Shown: positions 27,123 to 34,626 of the stretch, in pieces | Position numbering within the stretch: position 1 is the first letter of the stretch | Layout: each line of letters opens with the position of its first letter | Source of the DNA: an uncultured Blautia sp. | GTDB taxonomy: Bacteria > Bacillota > Clostridia > Lachnospirales > Lachnospiraceae | Assembly (NCBI GenBank): GCA_900542045.1 | Contig: UQMI01000015.1 | Location: 1 to 63,529 of the forward strand | Length of the DNA: 63,529 bases | Direction of reading: 5' to 3' | The notes under the pieces: model-generated | Told to the model about the DNA's origin: nothing | Seen by the model: the letters and a program-made list of their open reading frames with translations, nothing else | Database searches by the model: none | Translations under genes and position numbers: made by a program

Positions 27123-27512
27123 TTAATCTTTCAAATCCTTTTTTATCTGGGTAGTAGAAATGTCCGGCGTACGGGGCAGATATACCACATTGCAGTATTC
27201 CTTCAGGAAATCAAATTTCCCCATCCAGTCATCTCCCATGACAAAGGTATCGATGTGATATTCTTTTACATCCTGCACCTTCTGTTCCCAGCAGTTTTCC
27301 GGAATGACCAGATCTACATAGCGGATAGCTTCCAGCAGACGTTTCCTCTCTTCATAGGAAAAATAACATTTCTTCTGTTTTTCCTTCCAGTTGAATTCGT
27401 CAGTTGACAATGCGACTACCAAATAATCGCCCAGAGCCTTTGCTCTCTGCAGAAGGTTGATATGACCATAATGAAGCAAATCAAAGGTTCCATATGTGAT
27501 TACTTTCTTCAT
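27123..27512 (-). CDS. tagD: Glycerol-3-phosphate cytidylyltransferase
   Basis: A 129-aa enzyme of normal TagD length. It has the nucleotidyltransferase HxGH motif in [13 protein letters not shown], the [11 protein letters not shown] segment and [11 protein letters not shown], the RTxGISTT-type motif. It makes CDP-glycerol for the two CDP-glycerol transferases of the same operon. Confidence 0.95.
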   Translation of the reverse strand: MKKVITYGTFDLLHYGHINLLQRAKALGDYLVVALSTDEFNWKEKQKKCYFSYEERKRLLEAIRYVDLVIPENCWEQKVQDVKEYHIDTFVMGDDWMGKFDFLKEYCNVVYLPRTPDISTTQIKKDLKD

Positions 27513-27599
27513 GACTTTCTCCTCTCACGTGCAGCTTTCTCTGTCTGGTCCGATTATTTTTCCCGCCTTCGGACAAGGCTAAATTTTATTATAACATAT

Positions 27600-28424
27600 T
27601 CATACGATATCTTCCAGCACAACTCTGGGAAAGACTTCCAGGTTCCCGCCTCTGGTGGCATTGCAGATCCGCACACCCCGGCGGTCTGCCAGCTTCTTTA
27701 TTTCTTCATAGGCTTCGATATTTCGCCGGTAATTATGCGCCCACATCTCCTCCGGAGTGAGTTTTCCCTGCTTCAGGTCCCGCTCCATCCGGCTCTGCTC
27801 CGCACTTTTCGTTTCTTTTTTCACATAATCTCCGGTGAAATGTCCATTGGCCGCATACGTGTTGCTGCAGTCCACACCCAGAAGATAAATTTCCTCATAT
27901 CCCATATAGATGGCCATTTCCAGCATGAACAGCATCACACTGGCCTTCAGCCAGCAGTAGGACAGCATTTTTCCCCTGGGACGATAGGTCCGGTAATCGT
28001 AAATATCATTGACGTATATGACCTGTTCCCCCGCTGCAGGCATTCTCTGCATCGTGGATCTGGGTGTAAATACCGGCACATGCACATGGGTCAGCATCTC
28101 CTGGCTCTGATAGCGGGCGTATACCCGATCCGTCATACAATAATAGTTGGGCCGCCACACCGTCTGATCGAACATCTTATAAAGCATATTGCAGCCAAAA
28201 CCATCCACCCCGGCGATCCGGTCCAGATCTACGGCTGTCAGGCTGGGACCCGTTCCCACCAGAAAGCAGCGCTGCCCTTTATGCCGATCCTGATAGGAAC
28301 GCAGCCTTCTGAAATTATCGTTCAGCAGCAGTCCCCGTTCCCGCAGGCTTCCGACAATGCTGTAATCCATTTGTTTTCCCAGATTATAAATGGGTTTGAT
28401 CCACTGTTTGATCGTTTCTTTCAT
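27600..28424 (-). CDS. DUF115/GT42-like putative CMP-sugar glycosyltransferase
   Basis: A 274-aa stand-alone DUF115/MptE-like protein. It parallels the second half of the 23306-25507 protein throughout: CFLVGTGPSLTAVDL, GFGCNMLYKMFDQTVWRPNY, YEEIYLLGVDCSNTY and the C-terminal CNATRGGNLEVF. The fold family includes GT42 sialyltransferases and the flagellin-modifying Maf proteins. It overlaps the upstream CDP-glycerol transferase gene by 41 nt. It probably adds a CMP-activated acidic sugar to the polymer; a pterin function, sometimes auto-annotated, does not fit this locus. Confidence 0.75.
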   Translation of the reverse strand: MKETIKQWIKPIYNLGKQMDYSIVGSLRERGLLLNDNFRRLRSYQDRHKGQRCFLVGTGPSLTAVDLDRIAGVDGFGCNMLYKMFDQTVWRPNYYCMTDRVYARYQSQEMLTHVHVPVFTPRSTMQRMPAAGEQVIYVNDIYDYRTYRPRGKMLSYCWLKASVMLFMLEMAIYMGYEEIYLLGVDCSNTYAANGHFTGDYVKKETKSAEQSRMERDLKQGKLTPEEMWAHNYRRNIEAYEEIKKLADRRGVRICNATRGGNLEVFPRVVLEDIV

Positions 28425-29625
28425 TCTTTTTCCCTGCTTCCTGCCTGGTCAGCCCAATCTGCTCCAGAAGCATCCGGCAGTTTTTCCGGCCTTTGCATAC
28501 ATTAACCATACTGTTGACTCTGGCCCGCTCTTCTCCCCATCGGTCCCTGCCGTCCAGGCACATTTTCAGAAAATGATAAAGCTGACTCTTATCATAAATT
28601 TTCTCTCCCGGCATAAAGTCCAGAGGATTCTCAAACACAAATCCCCGCCGATCCTGATATTCTCCCAGATCCTCCAGAACAAACCCTACCGGTCTGTCTA
28701 ACAGGAGATAGTCAAAAAATACCGATGAATAATCCGTCAGCAGTGCATCAGACTCTTTCAGAATCTGATACAGCCGGATCCCTTTTCGGTCCAGTTCATC
28801 GTTGGTCAGGATTTTGATCCGTTCATAACTGCCCCAGGCGACCTTTTCCAGCCGCTGCGCCGGATGCAGCTTCAGGAACAGCAGACAGTTATAGCGCCGC
28901 AGAAAACGGTCCAAGGCCTCCAGTTCCTTTGTTGTATGAAAAACAGGCACGCCTGCGTTTTCCAGATTCTTTCCATTGGTATCCTGAATCAGCCCGTCTC
29001 TGGACATCCGATAGGTGGGCATCCACAGGAATACTTTGTTGTACTCTTCTTTTCGTATGCCCATCAGCAGAAGTGCCGGAGACACCCGGAACAGGTAATC
29101 ATTCCTGGGATGGCCGTTGATCAGCACTCTGGACGGGTCACACCCAAAAGCCTCGGCAAAGATGGGGCGGAACAGCTCAGACGAAGCCGTAATATAAGTA
29201 AAAAAATCATATTTATACTTTCCCAGCTTTGGCAGCATCCGATTGATCTTTTTCAGCGGAGTGCCGTGCCAGTAATTCACGGAAATCTGATCCTTTGTAG
29301 GCATAATCGCCAGATTTTCCCCATGACAGAAAATGTATTTGCACCGCATCAACTCCCGCAGGCCGTGGAACAGCCCCACCAGCCGGACGCCCTCTTTCTC
29401 ATAACGGCGGTATGGCTCCGGGTCGCTTACAATGCAGACGATCTCGAATTCTTCCTGATATTTGAATTCCAGCAAATGGGAAAGCATCGCTTCACTGTTG
29501 TCATTGATACCCGATTTGCAGAAAAAACAGATTCTCTTTTCTTCTTTGGGAATCAGCCGATTTACCCACGAAAGCACCCGGCCGCCTGTAAAATACAGAC
29601 ACCGCATTACTTTACCTTTTACCAT
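28384..29625 (-). CDS. CDP-glycerol glycerophosphotransferase family protein
   Basis: A 413-aa TagB/TagF-type enzyme: YWHGTPLKKINRMLPK, GHPRNDYLF, FLWMPTYRMS, FLKLHPAQR and ALLTDYSSVFFDYLLLD. It transfers glycerol-phosphate from CDP-glycerol to a lipid-linked acceptor. It is shorter than TagF polymerases, so a primase or single-unit transferase is more likely than a polymerase. Confidence 0.88.
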   Translation of the reverse strand: MVKGKVMRCLYFTGGRVLSWVNRLIPKEEKRICFFCKSGINDNSEAMLSHLLEFKYQEEFEIVCIVSDPEPYRRYEKEGVRLVGLFHGLRELMRCKYIFCHGENLAIMPTKDQISVNYWHGTPLKKINRMLPKLGKYKYDFFTYITASSELFRPIFAEAFGCDPSRVLINGHPRNDYLFRVSPALLLMGIRKEEYNKVFLWMPTYRMSRDGLIQDTNGKNLENAGVPVFHTTKELEALDRFLRRYNCLLFLKLHPAQRLEKVAWGSYERIKILTNDELDRKGIRLYQILKESDALLTDYSSVFFDYLLLDRPVGFVLEDLGEYQDRRGFVFENPLDFMPGEKIYDKSQLYHFLKMCLDGRDRWGEERARVNSMVNVCKGRKNCRMLLEQIGLTRQEAGKKNERNDQTVDQTHL

Positions 29626-29631
29626 TGATAC

Positions 29632-30462
29632 CTATACCTCTTTACGGAGCAGCTTTCCATATAGATTCCGGCGCAGTTGATTCGGTGCGATACTGATCAA
29701 GAACTGTCCGACTCCGGAAACCAGGAAGTCACTCCAACCAGATAATCCTCTTTTTTTCAGTGACCAGCGAAATTTCAGGGCCAGTCTGGCATACGCAAAG
29801 CCGCCCCTTCTCGCATACATATCTTTTCCTGCCCGCATATACAGCAACGGTTCCTGCAGATTATATCCTCTGCTGCCTCCAAGCAGCATTCTGGCCCACA
29901 GATCATAATCTTCAAAATACGGACAATGCCGATATCCCCCCGCTGTCATCACCGCACTCTTCCGATACATCACGCAGGGATGATTAAACGGATTTCTCCT
30001 TCGTGCAAACCGCAGGATCTCTTCATGGCTCTGGGGCAGCTTTCTGGCTTTTCCCGGCTTTCCAGGATCCTGTTCAAATTCATACAAGGTCCCGCTTACA
30101 ATATCCGCCCCTTCCCGTTCCATTGCCTCCAGCTGCATCCGGCAACGCGTGGGAACACTGATATCATCGCTGTCCATTCGGGCGATCACTTCCTGCCGGC
30201 AATGCCGCAGCCCTTCATTCAGAGCCTTTCCCAGGCCGCCGCACACCGGAATCCGCACGATCTGAAACAGATCCGGATATTCTCCGCATACCTGACGGAT
30301 CACTGCCTCCAGTCCCTCTCCCAGAGGTCCGTCACAGACAATGACAAAGTCCGACGGCATCACACTTTGCTCCAGCATACTCTGGATACTGGTGCGGAAA
30401 AATTCCGGTTTTTCTTTATGATACACTGACATCAGCACACTGTAGCCCTTATTTTTCATCAT
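29632..30462 (-). CDS. Glycosyltransferase family 2
   Basis: A 276-aa GT-A enzyme: SVLMSVYHKEKPEFF at the start, VIVCDGPLG, then ARMDSDDIS (the DxD metal site) and YFEDYDLWARML. It resembles beta-galactosyl/rhamnosyl transferases of surface glycans. GGGGTG lies upstream of the ATG pair at 30462/30459. It overlaps the priming transferase gene by 14 nt and comes second in the operon, so it probably adds the second sugar of the linkage unit. Confidence 0.85.
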   Translation of the reverse strand: MMKNKGYSVLMSVYHKEKPEFFRTSIQSMLEQSVMPSDFVIVCDGPLGEGLEAVIRQVCGEYPDLFQIVRIPVCGGLGKALNEGLRHCRQEVIARMDSDDISVPTRCRMQLEAMEREGADIVSGTLYEFEQDPGKPGKARKLPQSHEEILRFARRRNPFNHPCVMYRKSAVMTAGGYRHCPYFEDYDLWARMLLGGSRGYNLQEPLLYMRAGKDMYARRGGFAYARLALKFRWSLKKRGLSGWSDFLVSGVGQFLISIAPNQLRRNLYGKLLRKEV

Positions 30463-31873
30463 GTTTTTCACCCCGGAGCGCCGTTTTCTGGTCGTCCTCA
30501 ATTCCTTCCGAAGTTTCTTTCTGGAAGAAGATCTTGGCTGTCATGAAGATCAGCTTAATATCCAGCATCAGAGAATAATTTTCAATATAGAACAGATCCA
30601 GCTTCAGCTTGTCGTAGGGAGTCGTATTGTATTTCCCATAGACCTGGGCATACCCGGTCAGACCGGCTTTCACCTTCAGCCGATAGTCAAATTCCGGTAT
30701 TTCTTTCTGATACTGACGCATGATCTCCTTGCGTTCCGGTCTTGGTCCTACCAGCGACATATGGCCCAGAAATACATTAAACAGCTGGGGCAGCTCGTCC
30801 AAATGCAGATTGCGCAGCACATGTCCCACAGGCGTGATCCGGGAATCATGCTTGGAGGCCAGTCTGGCGCCGTTTTTCTCCGAATCCACACACATGCTCC
30901 GAAATTTGAAAATACGAAATTCCTTTCCCACGCTGCTCAGGCGCTCCTGGCGGTAGAACACCGGCCCTCCGTCATAAGCTTTGACAATAATGGCAATGAT
31001 CAGCATCAGCGGGGAGCAGATCAGGATCCCCAACGCGGAAATCACAATATCCATCGCCCGCTTTACTACTCTCTCTTCGGCACTCAGCCCCATATTTCTC
31101 GACAGCAGAAGCGGCGTATCAAATAAATGGATCCGATCAGAACCGGTAATAATAATATCGGAAATCTTCGGCGTGATATAGCACCGGATAGAATGGGCAA
31201 AACAATATTTCAGATAGCGGTTCCGTATCTGGGAAGGAAGATCCCAGATGATCACAGCTTCATACTCTTTCATTTTTCGGAAGATCACCTGATCGCCTTC
31301 CTTTATATGGATCTTTTCGCAGATCTTGTATTTGTCCCTGCGGGACTGCATTTTCTGGATCAGGTCATCCGGCTTTCTGTCTCCATAGATCACCAGCATC
31401 TTCCGGGCACCATAAAGCCGGACGTAAATCGCCTGGGATAAAAAAGTCCAGATGATCACCACAACCAGATCCGCCAGCGTCATCAGCAGCAGAGGCCACG
31501 GAGGCAGAAACCACCGGTGAATCAGAGTGATCTGCAGATAAGCCACCACATTGGCGCACAGAATGGACAGGATCAGTGTATAAATCATATCCATCCGCTT
31601 ATAATAACCAACGCGGATACCTCCGAACAGCCGGGAAAACAGTACAACCAAAAGGGCATACAGAGCGATCAGCACCCAGTTACCCTTGTTCCAAAATGGT
31701 CTGTAGATCAGTTCCCGGTAATAACCATACCAGACAATTCCAAATAAAGCAGCCAGCGCAATCACCACAAGACTCGCCAGGCCAAATACAATAATCCGTT
31801 TATAATATTCTCTTTCCTTCAAGAGCATCTCCCTCATTTTCCATAAAGGCTGCTGCAGACTCCCCCAGTCCAC
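30449..31873 (-). CDS. Undecaprenyl-phosphate sugar phosphotransferase (WbaP/CpsE type)
   Basis: A 474-aa polyprenyl-phosphate hexose-1-phosphate transferase. The N-terminal 130 residues hold four membrane helices, a CoA-binding-like middle domain follows, and the catalytic C-terminal domain has FRIFKFRSMCVDSEK, LRNLHLDELPQLFNV, LVGPRPERKEI and TGYAQVYGKYNT. It primes polymer synthesis on undecaprenyl phosphate. The GTG at 31873 is the longest start; ATG 31837 or 31828 are possible because no start has a perfect ribosome-binding site. It heads the wall-polymer operon. Confidence 0.88.
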   Translation of the reverse strand: MDWGSLQQPLWKMREMLLKEREYYKRIIVFGLASLVVIALAALFGIVWYGYYRELIYRPFWNKGNWVLIALYALLVVLFSRLFGGIRVGYYKRMDMIYTLILSILCANVVAYLQITLIHRWFLPPWPLLLMTLADLVVVIIWTFLSQAIYVRLYGARKMLVIYGDRKPDDLIQKMQSRRDKYKICEKIHIKEGDQVIFRKMKEYEAVIIWDLPSQIRNRYLKYCFAHSIRCYITPKISDIIITGSDRIHLFDTPLLLSRNMGLSAEERVVKRAMDIVISALGILICSPLMLIIAIIVKAYDGGPVFYRQERLSSVGKEFRIFKFRSMCVDSEKNGARLASKHDSRITPVGHVLRNLHLDELPQLFNVFLGHMSLVGPRPERKEIMRQYQKEIPEFDYRLKVKAGLTGYAQVYGKYNTTPYDKLKLDLFYIENYSLMLDIKLIFMTAKIFFQKETSEGIEDDQKTALRGEKHDEK

Positions 31874-31955
31874 ATTTATCTTCGATTAAAATCTGTTTTT
31901 TCTATTATTATTATAATCATTTTCTGCTTTTAGTATTTCCCTTTGTCTCTGTCCT

Positions 31956-31985
31956 AGTCTAGCAAATCTGCCATACCTTTGTCAA
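31956..31985 (-). promoter_or_regulatory. Promoter of the wall-polymer operon
   Basis: On the minus strand TTGACA (31980-31985) and TAGACT (31956-31961) are separated by 18 nt, about 85 nt upstream of the priming transferase start. Confidence 0.65.
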
Positions 31986-32181
31986 TAAACCGCAAAAATT
32001 GTTTCATGGTTTCTTTACTTTTTTTGATCTGGATTTTACAGTTCCGGAAAATCTTCTGCTTTTTTTAGATTCTCTTAATACTTTTACTGATTCTTTTATG
32101 TTTTCGCCATAAAATGCTCACATTTATCTCCTATACTATAACACAGATAGATGAACAACCACTCTCTATCTCCCCCCTCAA

Positions 32182-32237
32182 AAGAATAAAGACAAGATAA
32201 GCCACCTGTTCCGGATACCGGCAGGGGGTTTATTCTT
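32182..32237. other. Terminator-like hairpin in the divergent intergenic region
   Basis: The 620-bp gap between the divergent operons (31874-32492) holds no gene. It contains a nested inverted repeat: outer AAGAATAAA/TTTATTCTT, inner AAGCCACCTG pairing with CAGGGGGTTT around a CCGG-ATA-CCGG tip, with T-rich sequence after it on both strands. It lies upstream of the GT2-MarR gene, so it may attenuate that transcript or isolate the two operons. Confidence 0.5.
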
Positions 32238-32492
32238 TCTATAAGCAGAACGGCAGACAGCTCATTCTGTCTTTCCTGCCGCAGAAAGCCAGCCGCAGGT
32301 ACAAAAGGACCGAAGCTTTCCCGGACGCACCTCTTTCATTCTCACACAAATACATTTATTTTTTCTATCTGATTTGATAAAATAAAACTGCAGTCTCTGC
32401 TTCCAGCAAAAGACCAAATGTCTGAGCACTGCCCTCTCCAGGCAGAGGAAGCCGGCTGACAGCCGAAAATACAGAGGAGGGACCTATACAAT

Positions 32493-33815
32493 ATGAATCC
32501 GACAGTCAGTATCATTGTTCCTGTTTATAATGCCCAATCTTATCTCCAACGCTGCGTAGACAGTATTCTGAGACAGGAATATGAAGATTTCGAACTGCTG
32601 CTGGTGAATGACGGGAGTCAGGACACCTCCGGCAGTATCTGTGATAAATATGGAGAAAAAGACCCGCGCGTGCAGGTGATCCACAAAGAAAATACCGGTG
32701 TTTCCGATTCACGAAATCTGGCCATCAGCAAAGCCAGAGGAGACTATCTGCAATTTGTAGACAGCGATGACTGGATTGCTCCGGAAGCAACCAAACTTTT
32801 GCTCCGGACAGCCAGAGAAACAAATTGTGACCTGGTGATCGCCGATTTTTACCGGGTCATTGGAGATCGGCTGGCACAGAAGGGCGATATTGATGACGAC
32901 ACGGTCATGACCAGAGAGGAATTCGCCGCCTGCATGATGGAAAATCCGGCAGATTTTTATTACGGTGTCCTCTGGAATAAACTTTACCGCAGAGAACTGG
33001 TGGAAAAATACCACATCCGCATGGACCAGAACATCAGCTGGTGTGAAGATTTCATGTTCAATCTGGAATACATCCGCCATGCGGAAACCTTCTGCGCCCT
33101 CCATGCACCCATTTACTATTATGTAAAAAGAAAAGGCTCGCTGGCCAGCCAGAGCATCAATCTCGCCAAAACAATCAAGATGAAATTCATGGTCTTTGAG
33201 TATTACAATAATTTTTACAAACATGTCCTGGATGAAGAAGATTATGAAAAAAACCGCATCCAGGTATACCGTTTTCTTCTGGATGCCGCCGGTGACGGCA
33301 TGGTTCCTCCCAGTATCCTTCCCGGTGCCACCAAACTGGGAGACGAACGTCGGACCATTTTTGCCGACGGACTGAATGGAGAAGGAGTTCTTATGGAATC
33401 TTACCGGGACCGCAAGCTGCTGGAACGATATCTGGAAACAGCTGCCGTAAAAAACGACCTGACTCTTATTGATACCGTTCTGCTTCTGGCCCTCAGCTAT
33501 TCCCATAAGGTATACAGCCGCAAAGAGCTGGCAGATTTCACCCATACTTCCTATACCAGCCTGGCTCTGTCTCTGCGGAAACTGACTTCCCGGGGCATCC
33601 TGCGCACCGAAGAGGTCAGGGGCACTGCCAAAAATACCGGTCGGAAAGTGGCCGTCACTCTGCTTCCCGCTGCGGATCCAGTGCTGGAAGATATTGCTGC
33701 CGCCCAGCGCGATTATGAATCTGTAAAATTCACAGGTTTTTCAGACGGGGAACTGACCGAATACGCCCGTCTTTCAGAAAAAATCAAAGGAAACATCCAG
33801 AAAACCCTCTCTTAA
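32493..33815 (+). CDS. GT2 glycosyltransferase fused to a MarR-like winged helix
   Basis: A 440-aa protein. Residues 1-230 are a GT-A glycosyltransferase: VSIIVPVYNAQSYLQRC, LLLVNDGSQD, NTGVSDSRN and the DxD site FVDSDDW (Asp90/92). Residues 325-440 look like a MarR winged-helix domain: SRKELADFTHTSYTSLALSL as the helix-turn-helix, LTSRGIL, then the wing and VAVTLLP. The join is in one uninterrupted frame. A glycosyltransferase carrying a DNA-binding domain suggests a regulatory protein or an enzyme coupled to gene control. GGAGGG precedes the ATG. The first domain assignment is firm; the second is motif-based. Confidence 0.8.
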   Translation: MNPTVSIIVPVYNAQSYLQRCVDSILRQEYEDFELLLVNDGSQDTSGSICDKYGEKDPRVQVIHKENTGVSDSRNLAISKARGDYLQFVDSDDWIAPEATKLLLRTARETNCDLVIADFYRVIGDRLAQKGDIDDDTVMTREEFAACMMENPADFYYGVLWNKLYRRELVEKYHIRMDQNISWCEDFMFNLEYIRHAETFCALHAPIYYYVKRKGSLASQSINLAKTIKMKFMVFEYYNNFYKHVLDEEDYEKNRIQVYRFLLDAAGDGMVPPSILPGATKLGDERRTIFADGLNGEGVLMESYRDRKLLERYLETAAVKNDLTLIDTVLLLALSYSHKVYSRKELADFTHTSYTSLALSLRKLTSRGILRTEEVRGTAKNTGRKVAVTLLPAADPVLEDIAAAQRDYESVKFTGFSDGELTEYARLSEKIKGNIQKTLS

Positions 33816-33907
33816 AGGCCTCTGCTCTGCCGGACTCTCTGTCTGCGCGCGGACTGGTTCCGGCAGTATCCTGCTTTCCTGTAAAGATTATGGGCAACCA
33901 GTAACCG

Positions 33908-33944
33908 AAAAGGGACCATGGCCCCACGCGGTCATGATCCCTTT
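33908..33944. terminator. Bidirectional terminator
   Basis: AAAGGGACCATG and CATGATCCCTTT arms, with A- and T-rich flanks, separate the convergent GT2-MarR and pyrophosphatase-like genes. Confidence 0.8.
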
Positions 33945-34007
33945 ATACTGGCATAAATGGCGAAGAGGCAGCAGCCAGGCCGCCTTTCTCTTCCCGCTGC
34001 ACAGCCT

Positions 34008-34559
34008 TCACGGCTCTTTCAATACCGCTTTCCCATATTTTTTCTTATACCGCGCAATGCTCTCTTCCAGAAATGTAAATGCATCCAGCCCGTTCAAAGC
34101 TCCGCCGCTCCAGGTGCCTTCCTCCTCCGGTCCGTTAAAAATATTAAAGAAATACTTGATCTCTTCATATACGCCCTTTAAGGCCTCTGTCCGCTCCACC
34201 ATTCCCAGGCTGGCATTGCTGTCGATGATTGGCAGCGCAATAACCTTTTTCTGGATTTTTCCATTTTCCTGGGTCTTAATGATTCCCACCGGCGAACATT
34301 CCACGATCGTATTGATATCCAGGATTTCCTGGCAGACCACCCATACTTCCACAGGTACTCCGTCTGCATCCATGGTTCTCGGAATGATTCCCACATTCAC
34401 CGGATAACAGGCTGCCGAATACAGAATCTGCACCAATGCCAGGCACCCTGTATCTTTGTCAAATTCATAGCGTTTATTGCTCCCCTTGGAAATTTCAATG
34501 TACACCGGAAAATGCCCGGGTGTCACCTTTTCTTCACTTACGTTATGCCATATATTCAT
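34008..34559 (-). CDS. Family I inorganic pyrophosphatase homologue, probably inactive
   Basis: A 183-aa protein with the family I pyrophosphatase framework (VYIEISKGSNKRYEFDKDTG, CYPVNVGIIPRT, ECSPVGIIK). The catalytic set is largely lost relative to E. coli Ppa: the D-x-D-P-x-D signature is D66-G-V68-P-V-E71, Arg43 is Gln44, Tyr55 is Val56, Tyr141-Lys142 are Phe-Asn, Lys29 is Arg30, and the MTDExGED segment is KTQENGKIQ. Hydrolysis of pyrophosphate is therefore unlikely. Length and fold pattern are intact, which suggests a retained binding or regulatory role rather than recent decay. Confidence 0.75.
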   Translation of the reverse strand: MNIWHNVSEEKVTPGHFPVYIEISKGSNKRYEFDKDTGCLALVQILYSAACYPVNVGIIPRTMDADGVPVEVWVVCQEILDINTIVECSPVGIIKTQENGKIQKKVIALPIIDSNASLGMVERTEALKGVYEEIKYFFNIFNGPEEEGTWSGGALNGLDAFTFLEESIARYKKKYGKAVLKEP

Positions 34560-34626
34560 TTTCTTTACACCTGCCCCTTATTTCTCTGAATCCTCCCGGA
34601 TGGGCATCGCTGCCCGTCCAGGCAAT

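Noticed and set aside
27600..28424. 6-hydroxymethylpterin pyrophosphokinase (MptE-like) function
   Set aside because: The family name would suggest it, but the locus is wholly for surface polymer synthesis and Maf/GT42 relatives fit better.
34008..34559. Functional inorganic pyrophosphatase (ppa)
   Set aside because: Most metal- and phosphate-binding residues are replaced.
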